From positions 1-42,816 of the forward strand of contig CAKQOW010000016.1 in the NCBI GenBank assembly GCA_934256595.1: a stretch of DNA of 42,816 nucleotides. Reading direction: 5' to 3'. Source of the stretch: an uncultured Clostridia bacterium (GTDB lineage Bacteria; Bacillota; Clostridia; Peptostreptococcales; Anaerovoracaceae). Position 1 is the first letter of the stretch; every line of letters starts with the position of its first letter. The translations under genes were made by a program, and so were the position numbers. Under the pieces are notes generated by a model. It saw only the letters and a program-made list of their open reading frames with translations. It ran no database searches and was not told the DNA's origin. Positions 14,234-24,200 of this stretch are shown here, piece by piece.

Positions 14234-15790
14234 CTATGCTTTTAAATCTCCTGCGGCCTTTATTTTTACTCTGTTGGTATTTCCCGCGTAATAGGCAAGA
14301 GGCACGTCCTCAACTTCAATGATTTCAACGGTGTCTCTTATCGCTCCTGCCGAAACCGCCATCTCCGTCGCTTCTTTTTTTGCCTGTTCAAGCGCTTCCT
14401 CACGAGGAATTTCATCGTAATTCACAAGCTTCTCATAAGTGCCGCTTACTTTTGATATGGCGGAGCCTATGGCATTGGCGCAGCCGAAATGCTCAGGCTT
14501 GACAACAGAAGCTGCACCCTGCAGGCTGTCAGGCAAAACTATCGAGCCGCCACCCACAAGGATGACATCTATATCGCTGTTTGATATTTTCATTGCATCA
14601 ATGGAGTCCTCAACCATTTCACGTATCACTTCCTGCGCTTTCTGAGCAAGATTCAAAGGTATATCGGCTACAAGAGAGGCATCTCCCACCTCCGCCATAC
14701 CAAGCCTTACGGCTATATCTGTTGCTGTAAGCGTATCTCCGCCAAATACAAGAGCTTTGTCTGTAATCTTATATCCTACGCTGTCAGGACCCACCGTTAC
14801 TGTACCGTCATCCCTGCTGCGAACTATTGAGCCTCCACCCAGTCCGATAGATATTACATCGGGCATTCTGAAATTGGTTCTTACGCCGCCTATTGTAACT
14901 GCAACGCTTGACTCTCTCGGAAATCCGTTCTGTATCACGCCAAGGTCTGTGGTTGTTCCGCCCACATCTATAACTATGGCATTTCTCAGACTGCTGAGAT
15001 AGCTTGCTCCTCTGATGGAATTGGTCGGTCCGCAGGCCACCGTAAGGATAGGATATTTTCTTGCGTGCTCCATAGTCATAAGCGTTCCGTCATTTTGTGA
15101 AAGGTAAATATCCGCATTTGTAATTCCCTCATCGGCAAGGCTCTTCGCAAATCCGTCCGTAAATCTTTCGGCTACCTTCCACAGAGCTGCATTTAATATA
15201 GTAGCGTTTTCCCTCTCTATAAGACCCATGGAGCCTATTTCACCGGACACCGATATATGCACATCCTCTCCCATAACTTCTCTGCAAATCTCTGCCGCGC
15301 GTTTTTCGTGGTCGTCGCGCACAGTTGAGAAAACAGACGATATTGCAATGGATTTTACGCCTTTTTCTTTCATCTCGGCAAAAAACTCTCTTGCCGCATC
15401 TTCATCAAGAGGCGCCAGCTCTTTGCCGTCATATTCACTGCCTCCGCAGATTATAGTGTTTCCTGCCGCAATCTGTTTTATATCCTCCGCCCAGTCAACC
15501 ATAGGCAGAATTCCCGTTGTCGCAGGGGCGCCTATTCTCATAATACCTATCTTTGCAAGATTTTTGCGCTCCACAATTGCATTGGTACACTGTGTTGTAC
15601 CAAGCATCGCCTGTTTGATAAGGCTTCTGTCAACACCGGTTATCTCAAGAATATCACGAAGAGCGCCTATTATTCCGTCATATATATCCTCTGAGGTCGG
15701 GTGCTTTATATCCGCGATTATGTTTAAATTCTCATCTATAAGTACGGCATCTGTATTTGTTCCGCCTACGTCTATACCCAGTTTATACAT
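14234..15790 (-). CDS. Hydantoinase/oxoprolinase family protein, HyuA-like
   Basis: A 518-residue protein of the HyuA/OplA ATP-dependent ring-opening family, acting on hydantoin, 5-oxoproline or related cyclic amides. The ASKHA-type ATPase signatures are present: LGIDVGGTNTDAVLI at the N-terminus, IVIDVGGTTTDLGVI in the middle and ILVGGGSIVLPD late. It is a HyuA-only protein; no HyuB-like subunit is nearby and DUF917 occupies that place. The start at 15790 is set by AAAGGAGG and by the family N-terminus; its ATG overlaps the stop of the DUF917 gene (TAATG), so both are coupled. It closes the permease-DUF917-HyuA operon. Confidence 0.9.
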   Translation of the reverse strand: MYKLGIDVGGTNTDAVLIDENLNIIADIKHPTSEDIYDGIIGALRDILEITGVDRSLIKQAMLGTTQCTNAIVERKNLAKIGIMRIGAPATTGILPMVDWAEDIKQIAAGNTIICGGSEYDGKELAPLDEDAAREFFAEMKEKGVKSIAISSVFSTVRDDHEKRAAEICREVMGEDVHISVSGEIGSMGLIERENATILNAALWKVAERFTDGFAKSLADEGITNADIYLSQNDGTLMTMEHARKYPILTVACGPTNSIRGASYLSSLRNAIVIDVGGTTTDLGVIQNGFPRESSVAVTIGGVRTNFRMPDVISIGLGGGSIVRSRDDGTVTVGPDSVGYKITDKALVFGGDTLTATDIAVRLGMAEVGDASLVADIPLNLAQKAQEVIREMVEDSIDAMKISNSDIDVILVGGGSIVLPDSLQGAASVVKPEHFGCANAIGSAISKVSGTYEKLVNYDEIPREEALEQAKKEATEMAVSAGAIRDTVEIIEVEDVPLAYYAGNTNRVKIKAAGDLKA

Positions 15791-16884
15791 TATTTCCAGC
15801 CTCCTTTGCATCTCTCTTCCAGTGGAATATAGTCGGTATCACAGCCGAAATATCTCGGTCCAACAAGGTCAAGGCCCTCTTTGGTGCGCCACATTTCAAA
15901 GCATTTAAGACCGACTGCCAGAACACGTTTTCCGTATTTTAAAGCATCTGTTGTAATCGGAATAAACGTATCCGTATCCACAAGGCATATCAGATCGGGT
16001 GTCGTTGCAACTATCTCACCGTCTACCGTAGCTGTAAGGTTTTCATTCTGAAATTCCACAAACGCCTGATGCCCTTTGCATTCTCCTATGCCCTCCAGCA
16101 TAACCTTGCCGAAGTTGAATGCGCCTCTTGTTTCACGAAGGACATCTGTAATCTTACCCTTAAACAGCTTGTATGCGCCCGAAAAATCAAGGAAGTATTC
16201 CTCCGGAGTTTTGTCACTGCTGTTTTTGACATTACGGATTGCCTCGCCCAGTCTCTGACTTCTTGTGACAATATTCTTAACAGCATATTTCTTAAGCTGC
16301 TCTCCGCTCATAGGATAAAGCGAAACCGATACCGAGCCTCCGCAGCTCATGGTAACAGCCCTTGCCAGTTCCTCTGTCCATTTGTTTGTAATGGTTTCAA
16401 ATATAACGCTGTTGCCTTTTTCGTCTGTAAGAGCCATTGGGGTTGCGCTCATTCCGCCGATTGTAAACGTAACCATCTGAAGTTCCGGAAATGCTCTGCC
16501 CATTCCGTCGGCATCAACCAGCGGCAGACCCAGCCTTGCGCAGGCAGCAATTGGGAGCATTGAATTAACCCCGCCTGCTTCAATTGGCAGAAATGCATAT
16601 ATCTTTTTACCGAAGAACCGTGAAACCATATCGTAAAGAGTTTTATACTCACTTCCCCCTATTCCCTTTTCGGCAAGCACCGTAGGCGCTCCCATCATTG
16701 CAATGGGAACAACCAGCGCATCATCTGGAATTTCATCCGGGTCAAGAAGCGTTACCTCTCCGCACTCCTTAACGGCTCCCATGGCAACCAGCTTTCCCAC
16801 ATACGGATCTCCGCCGCCGCCTGCGCCAAGCAGCGCAGCGCCCAATGCTATATCTTCAATTTCTTTAATACCTATTTTACGCAC
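15790..16884 (-). CDS. DUF917 family protein (S-methyl-thiohydantoin desulfurase fold)
   Basis: A 364-residue protein of the DUF917 family, also named after S-methyl thiohydantoin desulfurase. Characteristic pieces are GAALLGAGGGGDPYVGK, PIAMMGAPTVLAEKG, LPIEAGGVNSMLPIAACARLGLPLVDADGMGRAFPELQ (split here across residues about 99-135) and LICLVDTDTFIPI. The start codon is GTG at 16882-16884 with AAAAGGAGG upstream. Members commonly sit beside HyuA-like proteins and cytosine-type permeases, as here, and probably act on the same cyclic substrate. The exact reaction in this organism is not known. Confidence 0.88.
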   Translation of the reverse strand: MRKIGIKEIEDIALGAALLGAGGGGDPYVGKLVAMGAVKECGEVTLLDPDEIPDDALVVPIAMMGAPTVLAEKGIGGSEYKTLYDMVSRFFGKKIYAFLPIEAGGVNSMLPIAACARLGLPLVDADGMGRAFPELQMVTFTIGGMSATPMALTDEKGNSVIFETITNKWTEELARAVTMSCGGSVSVSLYPMSGEQLKKYAVKNIVTRSQRLGEAIRNVKNSSDKTPEEYFLDFSGAYKLFKGKITDVLRETRGAFNFGKVMLEGIGECKGHQAFVEFQNENLTATVDGEIVATTPDLICLVDTDTFIPITTDALKYGKRVLAVGLKCFEMWRTKEGLDLVGPRYFGCDTDYIPLEERCKGGWK

Positions 16885-16899
16885 CTTTGTTTCCTCCTT

Positions 16900-18231
16900 T
16901 TATCTGGCTGCGGAAGTAGCCTCTTCAACTGTCATCTCACCCTTGCCTGCCATTGCTGTTTTTCCAAGCAGCTTATACAGAACAATATATATTACAAATG
17001 CAATTATTACGCCGTCCAGCGCCGGACTGAACACTGTAATAATGCCGAGGGTTTCAAGAAGTGCAAAGCCGCCGCCGCATATCCACGCTATAATCCCTAT
17101 CCAGTTGATACCTCTGACAGGCTTCCATATATTCTTATTGCCCCTGCAGATTACCCAGTAGTCGCTTATAACTATTCCCATAATAGGAGGTACAACCGCG
17201 CCGATTATGCTTATATATGTATTGAGTACATCTGCAAGTCCCATTATCGCCAGTATAATTCCTATAACGCCTACTCCCATGGTCACCTTAGGGCGATCCT
17301 TGTCTTTAATAGAAAACATTTTGCATACGGCAAGTCCCGACATATATGCATTGCCCGTATTGGTTGTCCATGTTGCAAGTATAAGCACAAGCATTGCAAG
17401 AACAGGAAGTCCAAGTCCCGCAAACATACTTGTAACATCATAACTGCCGCTTCCGAGTGCCATTATCGCCCCTATCATAATCATAAATACCGCAGCCGGC
17501 AGAACACCTAAAACAGTAGCCCTGATAACGTCGCCTCTTGATCTGCAGTATCTTGTATAGTCCGAATTGCAGGTTGCGCCAAGCGCAAACAGACCGATAA
17601 CTGTTGATACTGCAACAGGAATACTCATTGCATTGGTTTCCACTGCGCCCGATATTGCGCTCCATCCGGCAGTGTTTATCGAATGTATGCAGCCGTATCC
17701 GCACAGTATTACAAGCAGCGGAACAGCAATATAGTTTAATACAGCCATCCATTTAACACCGTATACAGCCGTTATAAACATAACAATTCCCCATATTGTA
17801 CACGAAAGCCAGAAAGGAAAAGCAATGCCTATTGTTTCCATCAGCGTATTAAACGCCAGCGCACAGGTTGCTGTCTGAACGGCAAACCAGCCCGTTTCGG
17901 CTATAAATATGACAAGTGCCATAGAAAAATTTGCTCCTGTCATACCGAAGGCATGAGTTGATGTCATTGTTGCATTAAGCCCCAGATCGCTTCCTATCAT
18001 ACCTCCCAGCACCATCAGCAGACAGCATACCGCAAAGCCTGCTACTGTTACTCCTAATATAGAGCCTATGGTAAGGTTTTCAGCAAATATACCTCCGACC
18101 ATCAGCATAGGTATACATATCATCGTGCCGATCCATATAAATGCGACACTTCCCCATGATCTCTTCTCGTCACGTCCTATCTGTGACAGACCCTTGTCAT
18201 TTTTATTTGTTTTGACTTTATTCTCTGCCAT
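16900..18231 (-). CDS. NCS1 family permease (cytosine/purine/hydantoin type)
   Basis: A 443-residue transporter with about 12 membrane helices, of the nucleobase-cation-symport-1 family that carries cytosine, purines, allantoin or hydantoins. The N-terminal cytoplasmic GRDEKRSWGSVAFIWIG and the first helix pair with ENLTIGSILGVTVAG are CodB-like, as is GMTGANFSMALVIFIAETGWFAVQ. The start at 18231 follows GGAGGTG. It is the first gene of the operon with DUF917 (15-base gap) and HyuA, so it most likely brings in their substrate. An inverted repeat at 18279-18299 may be the regulator's site. Confidence 0.9.
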   Translation of the reverse strand: MAENKVKTNKNDKGLSQIGRDEKRSWGSVAFIWIGTMICIPMLMVGGIFAENLTIGSILGVTVAGFAVCCLLMVLGGMIGSDLGLNATMTSTHAFGMTGANFSMALVIFIAETGWFAVQTATCALAFNTLMETIGIAFPFWLSCTIWGIVMFITAVYGVKWMAVLNYIAVPLLVILCGYGCIHSINTAGWSAISGAVETNAMSIPVAVSTVIGLFALGATCNSDYTRYCRSRGDVIRATVLGVLPAAVFMIMIGAIMALGSGSYDVTSMFAGLGLPVLAMLVLILATWTTNTGNAYMSGLAVCKMFSIKDKDRPKVTMGVGVIGIILAIMGLADVLNTYISIIGAVVPPIMGIVISDYWVICRGNKNIWKPVRGINWIGIIAWICGGGFALLETLGIITVFSPALDGVIIAFVIYIVLYKLLGKTAMAGKGEMTVEEATSAAR

Positions 18232-18278
18232 AATAAACACCTCCAATATTGCTTTTTGATAACATAATAAATTCTATA

Positions 18279-18299
18279 TTCCAAAGCTGTTTATTGGAA
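18279..18299. promoter_or_regulatory. Inverted repeat upstream of the NCS1 permease gene
   Basis: TTCCAA (18279-18284) and TTGGAA (18294-18299) form a 6-base palindrome with nine bases between, about 50 bases above the permease ATG. It is a reasonable operator candidate for the adjacent PucR-type regulator. No clear -35/-10 pair is visible. Confidence 0.4.
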
Positions 18300-18322
18300 T
18301 TGTCATTAAGGCATAAAAAACA

Positions 18323-18360
18323 TACCCGCCCTCTTGTCCCAAAGGACAAAGAGGCAGGTA
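18323..18360 (-). terminator. Terminator after the PucR gene
   Basis: Minus strand TACCTGCCTCTTTGTCC pairs with GGACAAGAGG-GCGGGTA across a short loop and is followed by TGTTTTTT. It separates the regulator transcript from the permease operon. Confidence 0.85.
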
Positions 18361-18370
18361 CTGTCTTACT

Positions 18371-19963
18371 CTATTTGAGCAGCCTGCTGACTGCAAGCGC
18401 CTGATACAGCGGAATGCTGTCGGGCATCTTGTTTGGCCTGAAGCCCAATTCGTCTGAAATCACTCTTAGCCGGTATTTAATTGTATTCTTGTGAAGAAAC
18501 ATAATCTCCGCGGTTCTTGTCACACTCGAATCGGTATCAAGAAGATATATCGCAAGGGTTTCCGGCACATCCCATTCGTAATTGCCCGACTGAAGCTTCC
18601 TCAGACAGTTAAATGCCGCGTCAAGCGACTCCTCACCTCTGTCTGCAAGCTGATGGCAGAAGGCTGCAAATTCAATATCGCCTATGCTGAACCATTTTCT
18701 TGCCGGATAGATTTTGGCCGCATCTGATATATACTGCCTGTGCTTCATATAGGCATTTCTCACATCAGTGGTGTTTTCAAGACTTCCGCAGCGTGATACC
18801 GTTATATCCTCTCCTATGGCTTCTGTTTCTCTGATTATTTCCTTTGCTGCTTTTTCTGCCTGCAGCTCTGAGTACGGTGTGCTAGAAAACAGCAGAAGCT
18901 CGTCTTCATATATATCTGCAAAGACAACATCGGCGCACTCTTTCAGACATTCGCATATGCTGTCAGCATGACTTCTGAGAAAGGCTGTGCTTTCATCGCT
19001 TTTTCCTCTCAAAATCCACAGCTCATTTATGCTGGCAATATCTATCTTAAAAATATCAGAAAGCCTGCGCATTTTTATCGGATCATCCTGAATTATGGCT
19101 CTGATCAGCTCTCTCAGCACTATTGTGCCGTGCTCTCTGCCCCATATATTAATACATATACGGACAACATCTGCAATCTGCTCTTTTATTCTTCTGTGAA
19201 GCTGCAGGCCCTCCTTGATAACAAAAAGGTGCATTTTATCACTGCCGTCAGGGTATATCTCAAAATGGTAAATATGGCTGTCAGGTATGAAACTGCATAT
19301 GCTCTCTCCTTCAGTTTCCGCATATTCTTTGAGAGAGACAATATTGCCGTTAAGCGTATCTCTCATGCTCTGAGGCCACGGCGCAAGATTCAGCACGTGC
19401 ATTGCCGAATCGGTCAGCACCACAGACGACAAAACTCTGTCACTTAGCATTCTCAGAACTGTTTCAACACTTCTCTGATGCTCCGGAAGCCTTGAAACTC
19501 TTGCAAGAATATCCGATACTATAGACTCCTCCTCTGCTCTGTCGTTAAAGATAAATTCGTTGACATCGCTTATAACCTCGCCGTATCTCAGAGTTTTGAG
19601 CGGGGGCATTTTAATAAGTACGAAGTCCAGCTCGTTGGCAGTGTCAATCAGTTTCCGGTCTATTTCCTTAAGATACACTCCCGCATAGAATATGATAAGT
19701 CCTACCTCGCCGCCCTCTGCAAGCCTGCGTATATTGGCGCACTGACATTCGATATCATCAAGACAGTTGAGAAACCCTGTTATTACAATCTCGCTTCCAA
19801 AAAACTCTCCCTGACCGAAAATCCCGTCAACAAGCTGATTAGTATCGGTACCCTCAAGAACCGAAATTGAAGAAACTATTTTGTTAATCCCTCTGTGTCC
19901 GCCTACAACCTCTGCCTGCCGGAGAGAAGGCAGCTTCAGTAAATCAGAAACCGTAATACTCAT
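18371..19963 (-). CDS. PucR family transcriptional regulator
   Basis: A 530-residue regulator of the PucR/PurC-like class that controls purine, hydantoin and amino-acid catabolic genes. The N-terminal PucR sensor domain is seen in SVSDLLKLPSL-type residues and EVVGGHRGINKIVSSISVLEG (about 7-45), followed by a long middle region and a C-terminal helix-turn-helix, TAEIMFLHKNTIKYRLRVISDELG (about 488-511, split at the turn), matching HTH_30. The start at 19963 follows GGGAGAA. It directly precedes the permease-DUF917-HyuA operon on the same strand, its likely target. It begins only 24 bases after the MGMT-like gene, so it may also be reached by read-through from the housekeeping run. Confidence 0.9.
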   Translation of the reverse strand: MSITVSDLLKLPSLRQAEVVGGHRGINKIVSSISVLEGTDTNQLVDGIFGQGEFFGSEIVITGFLNCLDDIECQCANIRRLAEGGEVGLIIFYAGVYLKEIDRKLIDTANELDFVLIKMPPLKTLRYGEVISDVNEFIFNDRAEEESIVSDILARVSRLPEHQRSVETVLRMLSDRVLSSVVLTDSAMHVLNLAPWPQSMRDTLNGNIVSLKEYAETEGESICSFIPDSHIYHFEIYPDGSDKMHLFVIKEGLQLHRRIKEQIADVVRICINIWGREHGTIVLRELIRAIIQDDPIKMRRLSDIFKIDIASINELWILRGKSDESTAFLRSHADSICECLKECADVVFADIYEDELLLFSSTPYSELQAEKAAKEIIRETEAIGEDITVSRCGSLENTTDVRNAYMKHRQYISDAAKIYPARKWFSIGDIEFAAFCHQLADRGEESLDAAFNCLRKLQSGNYEWDVPETLAIYLLDTDSSVTRTAEIMFLHKNTIKYRLRVISDELGFRPNKMPDSIPLYQALAVSRLLK

Positions 19964-19987
19964 AAAAATTTCTCCCAATGTTTTGTT

Positions 19988-20311
19988 TTAATCAGTTAAG
20001 GCCTGTATTCTCCACTGATATTTTTTAATATCAACGTGGTTTTCATCTTTGAGCTCCACTCCCTCGCCCGCAAGCAGCTCTTTTTGCATGCCCCAGCCCG
20101 GAGCAAGTCTTCCTGCATGGTTTACCACTCTGTGACAGGGATAATCCCCGTAAAACTGCGCCATAGACAGGACTCTGCCCACAAGCCTTGAATTTTTGGG
20201 TCTGCCTATGAGAGCTGCAAGCTGTCCGTAGGTGGCAACGCGTCCTTCGGGAATTTCCTCCACCACAGAAAGTATCTCATATATCAGATCTTCGTCAAGA
20301 ACTCTGCTCAT
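19988..20311 (-). CDS. MGMT family DNA alkyltransferase-like protein
   Basis: A 107-residue single-domain protein of the O6-methylguanine-DNA methyltransferase C-terminal family, which repairs or flags alkylated guanine. It retains the cysteine in YPCHRVVN (about residues 57-64), so unlike true alkyltransferase-like proteins, which have Trp there, it could transfer alkyl groups. The winged-helix part GRVATYGQLAALIGRPKNSRLVGRVL is present, with the Arg finger. The N-terminal Ada-like domain is absent, as is common in this short clade. The RBS is weak, and 14 bases separate it from pfkA. Confidence 0.88.
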   Translation of the reverse strand: MSRVLDEDLIYEILSVVEEIPEGRVATYGQLAALIGRPKNSRLVGRVLSMAQFYGDYPCHRVVNHAGRLAPGWGMQKELLAGEGVELKDENHVDIKKYQWRIQALTD

Positions 20312-20325
20312 CTCAAATACCGCAA

Positions 20326-21288
20326 TTATTTAGACAGCACGTCTACAAGCTCCAGCATATACGGGTCTATGTCCCTTGTAATCTGAAGCGCATCATAAAG
20401 CGGCAGCGCCGTTATCTTGTTTCCCACAATACCTATAGCTCTGCTGTCTGCATCATCATAGAGAAGTTCTGTCGCTTTGGCTCCCGTCATTGTTGCAAGT
20501 ACACGATCATCTGACGTAGGGCTGCCGCCTCTCTGCAGATATGACAGCACCACCATTCTGGTATCCTTGCCTGTGATTTCGGATATTTTCTCTACGACCT
20601 CCTGTGAGGAAAGCTTAGAACCCTCAGCCTTGATGATTATGCTGTGTTTCTTGCCTCTTGAGCTTCCCTCAAATATCTTCCTGCATACATCGCCTATATC
20701 ATAATCTCTTTCCGGAATCATAACAAACTCCGCTCCGCCTGCAAGACCTGCGCGAAGCGCGATATCTCCGCAGTTTCTGCCCATAACCTCAACAAGGGTT
20801 GTCCTGCCGTGAGAAGATGATGTATCCCTCAGTTTGGATATATCATCAAGCACTGTGTTTACAGCCGTATCAAATCCTATGGTATAGTCTGTATAGCCTA
20901 AATCATTATCTATGGTTCCGGGTATGCCCATAACCTTAATGCCTCTCCTGTCAAGATCAAGAGCGCCTGTAAGCGAGCCGTTGCCGCCTATGACTGCAAG
21001 ACCCTCTATGCCGAAGGTTTCAAGAACGGATACAGCTTTGTCCTGTCCCTCTGCGGTCATAAATCTCTCGCTTCTTGCAGTTCCCAGCACCGTACCGCCT
21101 CTGTGTATTATACCGCCTACGGAAGCTCTGTCCATCTCCCGGATATCACCGTCAATCAGGCCCTCATATCCTCTGTTAATGCCATAGACTGTCATTCCCC
21201 TGTCAATGCCGCATCTTACGACGGCTCTTATGGCAGCGTTCATTCCCGGGGAATCTCCGCCGCTTGTCAGCACTCCTATTTTTTTCAT
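20326..21288 (-). CDS. pfkA: 6-phosphofructokinase, ATP-type
   Basis: A 320-residue glycolytic kinase that phosphorylates fructose 6-phosphate. Family signatures are complete: GVLTSGGDSPGMNAAIR at the start, HRGGTVLGTAR, PGTIDND with the catalytic Asp, EVMGRNCGDIAL and LQRGGSPTSDDR. Gly104 is kept, the residue that marks ATP rather than PPi use. However, position 103, Asp in well-studied bacterial enzymes (GGDGS), is Asn here (GGNGS; codon at 20980-20982). AAGGAGG lies six bases before the ATG, inside the end of dnaE, from which it is separated by two bases. Pairing of dnaE with pfkA in one operon is seen in Firmicutes. Confidence 0.95.
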   Translation of the reverse strand: MKKIGVLTSGGDSPGMNAAIRAVVRCGIDRGMTVYGINRGYEGLIDGDIREMDRASVGGIIHRGGTVLGTARSERFMTAEGQDKAVSVLETFGIEGLAVIGGNGSLTGALDLDRRGIKVMGIPGTIDNDLGYTDYTIGFDTAVNTVLDDISKLRDTSSSHGRTTLVEVMGRNCGDIALRAGLAGGAEFVMIPERDYDIGDVCRKIFEGSSRGKKHSIIIKAEGSKLSSQEVVEKISEITGKDTRMVVLSYLQRGGSPTSDDRVLATMTGAKATELLYDDADSRAIGIVGNKITALPLYDALQITRDIDPYMLELVDVLSK

Positions 21289-21290
21289 CT

Positions 21291-24200
21291 CTATACCTCC
21301 TTGAAATTCTCAACTCCCACAATCTGTATCACCGCATTTTTAAATTCTTCGGAAACATTTACCCACATATCCGGTTTGGACCTGAAAGTTTTGCCGTTTG
21401 CATATATGATTACAGGGGTGTCCCCTCTATGCTTCATTATCAATTCATTTACTCTGACAAGGCCCTGCTCTGCCGACTGCGGTATCCTTATTTTCACCGT
21501 GCTTCCGGCCTCTGCCGCCGCCTTAATATCTATAACCGTATCCGCCAGCACCTTTGGAGCCTCGTCCTCCTTGAAATTAAGTCTGCCCTTTACAGCAACG
21601 ATATTGTCCTCTTTGAGGCAGGCTGCGCACTTCTCATATACATTAGGGAATACAATAACCTCAAATGAGCCGTACATATCCTCAACATCGAGGAATGCCA
21701 TTCGCTTGTTGTTTTTGGTGGTAAGCATTTTTTTGCCGGAAATAATGCCTGCCATAGTGACTTTCATTCCGTCTGTAATATTGCCTGAATCGGCCTCATC
21801 TGTATCGAGGCTGTCACTGGTATGAGTAACCAGTTTTTCTATGCGCTCTATATGCTCGTTTAACGGGTGCCATGTCAGATATACTCCCAGCATTTCTTTT
21901 TCCATTGCCGCAAGTATTTCCTTAGGGAAATTGCTCACCTCAGGCATTCTGCCTGTCAGGTTTTCGACTTCCATTTCCTCTGAGTTCATCTGGAAAAGCG
22001 ACATCTGTCCCGCTATGTTCTTGCGGGCGCTGTTTTGAGCGGACTCTATGATGCTTTCGTATACAGCCAGAAGCTGCGCTCTGTTTTCGCTGATGCAGTC
22101 AAATGCTCCCGCTTTAATCAGCGACTCTATAGCTTTTTTGTTTATCTCGTGTATATCGAGGTTTTCTATGAAGCGGTAGATGTCAGTCGCTCTGCCTTTT
22201 TCCTCTCTGGCTCTGATTATTTCTCTGATTACGCCCTCTCCCACGTTTTTGACAGCCATCATACCAAATCTGATTTTGCCGTTTTCGACTGTGAATTTAA
22301 CATTACTGTCAAGCACGCTCGGAGGCAGCACTTCAATGCCCATTTCAGAGCAGTTTTTCATATATTTTGCTATGTGCTTAGGCTCACCCATGACGCTTGT
22401 CATAAGGGCCGCCATAAATTCTACAGGGTAGTGGGTCTTGAGGTATGCCGTTTCGTAGCCCACCACCGCATATGCCGCCGCATGAGACTTGTTAAACGCA
22501 TACTGCGCAAATGTAACCATCTGGCTGTAGATTTCCTCCGCAGCCTTTTCGGGCACGCCGTTTCTAATGCAGCCTTTGATGTCAATGCTGCCGTCCTCAT
22601 TGTCCCTGCCGTAAATGAAGTTCTGCTTTTCCTCCAGCATCACGTCCATTTTTTTCTTACCCATAGCACGCCTTACAAGGTCTGAGCGTCCGTAGGTATA
22701 GCCTGCCAGATCTCTTACTATCTGCATTACCTGCTCCTGATACACAAGGCAGCCGTAGGTTACAGAAAGTATAGGCTCAAGTTTTTTATCTATATAGCTG
22801 ATTTTTTCGGGATTTTTTTTGTTTTCTATATATGTAGGAATAGAGCCCATAGGACCCGGTCTGTAAAGCGATATGCCCGCAACGATATCTTCAAAGCAGT
22901 CAGGTCTCAGGTTCTTCATAAACTGGGTCATTCCCGCCGATTCAAGCTGGAAAACTCCCTGCGTGTTTCCTGAGGCTATAAGTTCGTATACCGCAGGGTC
23001 ATCGTAACTCATTCTCGAAAAATCTATGTCTATACCGTGATTTTCTTTTATCATCTCCAGCGCATCTCTTATGACTGTAAGGTTTCGAAGTCCCAGAAAG
23101 TCCATTTTGAGAAGCCCCAGTTCCTCTATGGTTGTCATGGGAAACTGCGTGGATACGCCTTTTTCGGCAAGGTACAGCGGCACATATTCGTTGATGCTTT
23201 TTTTGGATATAACTACTCCTGCCGCATGGGTCGATGCATGTCTTGGCATACCCTCAAGGGCTCTGGACATATCCAGCACCTTTGCAACGGTAGGGTTTGT
23301 TTCATACATATTTTTGAGGTCAGGGTTAAGCTCTATCGCTTTGTCTATGGTCATTTTGAGGTCAAACGGTATTGCCTTTGCTATGGCATCGGTTTCTCCG
23401 TAGCTGACATTAAGCGCTCTGCCCACATCTCTGACCGCCGCCTTGGCTTTCATGGTTCCGAAAGTTATTATCTGGGCAACCTTGTCCTCTCCGTATTTGT
23501 CAATAACATAATCTATAACCTCGTGCCGTCTCTCATAGCAGAAGTCTATATCAATATCCGGCATGCTTACTCTTTCGGGGTTTAAAAACCTCTCAAAGAT
23601 AAGTCCGTATTTAATAGGGTCTATGTCTGTAATTCTAAGCACATAGGACACTATACTTCCTGCCGCGGAGCCTCTGCCCGGTCCCACCACTATGCCGTTG
23701 CTCTTGGCATAGTTGATGAAATCCCATACTATAAGGAAGTATTCCACATATCCCATCTGATTTATAACGGAAAGCTCATAGTCAAGTCTTTCCCTGAGCT
23801 CCTCCGCCTTATCTCCGTATCTGTCTTTAAGTCCCGCATCACAAAGCTCGTTAAGGTACTGACTTGCGGTTTTGCCGTCAGGCACGTCAAATTCAGGCAG
23901 ATGAAGCTGCCCGAAAGTAAATTCCACATTGCACCTTTCGGCTATTTTTTCTGTATTGTCGCAGGCGCCCTCTACGCCTGCAAACAGGCTGCGCATTTCT
24001 TTTTCGCTTTTGAGGTAAAACTCGTCGTTTGGAAATTTCATTCTGTCAGGATCATCAACCGTAGAGAGAGTCTGTATGCACAAAAGCACGTCCTGAGCCT
24101 TGGCGTCCTCCTGATTGACGTAGTGCACGTCATTTGTGGCAACCATAGGAAGCTCCAGCTCCTGTGACAGTCTTTTGAGGTCAGGCAGAATAGCCGCCTC

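Noticed and set aside
22035..22685. 216-codon plus-strand frame inside dnaE.
   Set aside because: It is antisense to the conserved polymerase core, has no RBS and an implausible composition.
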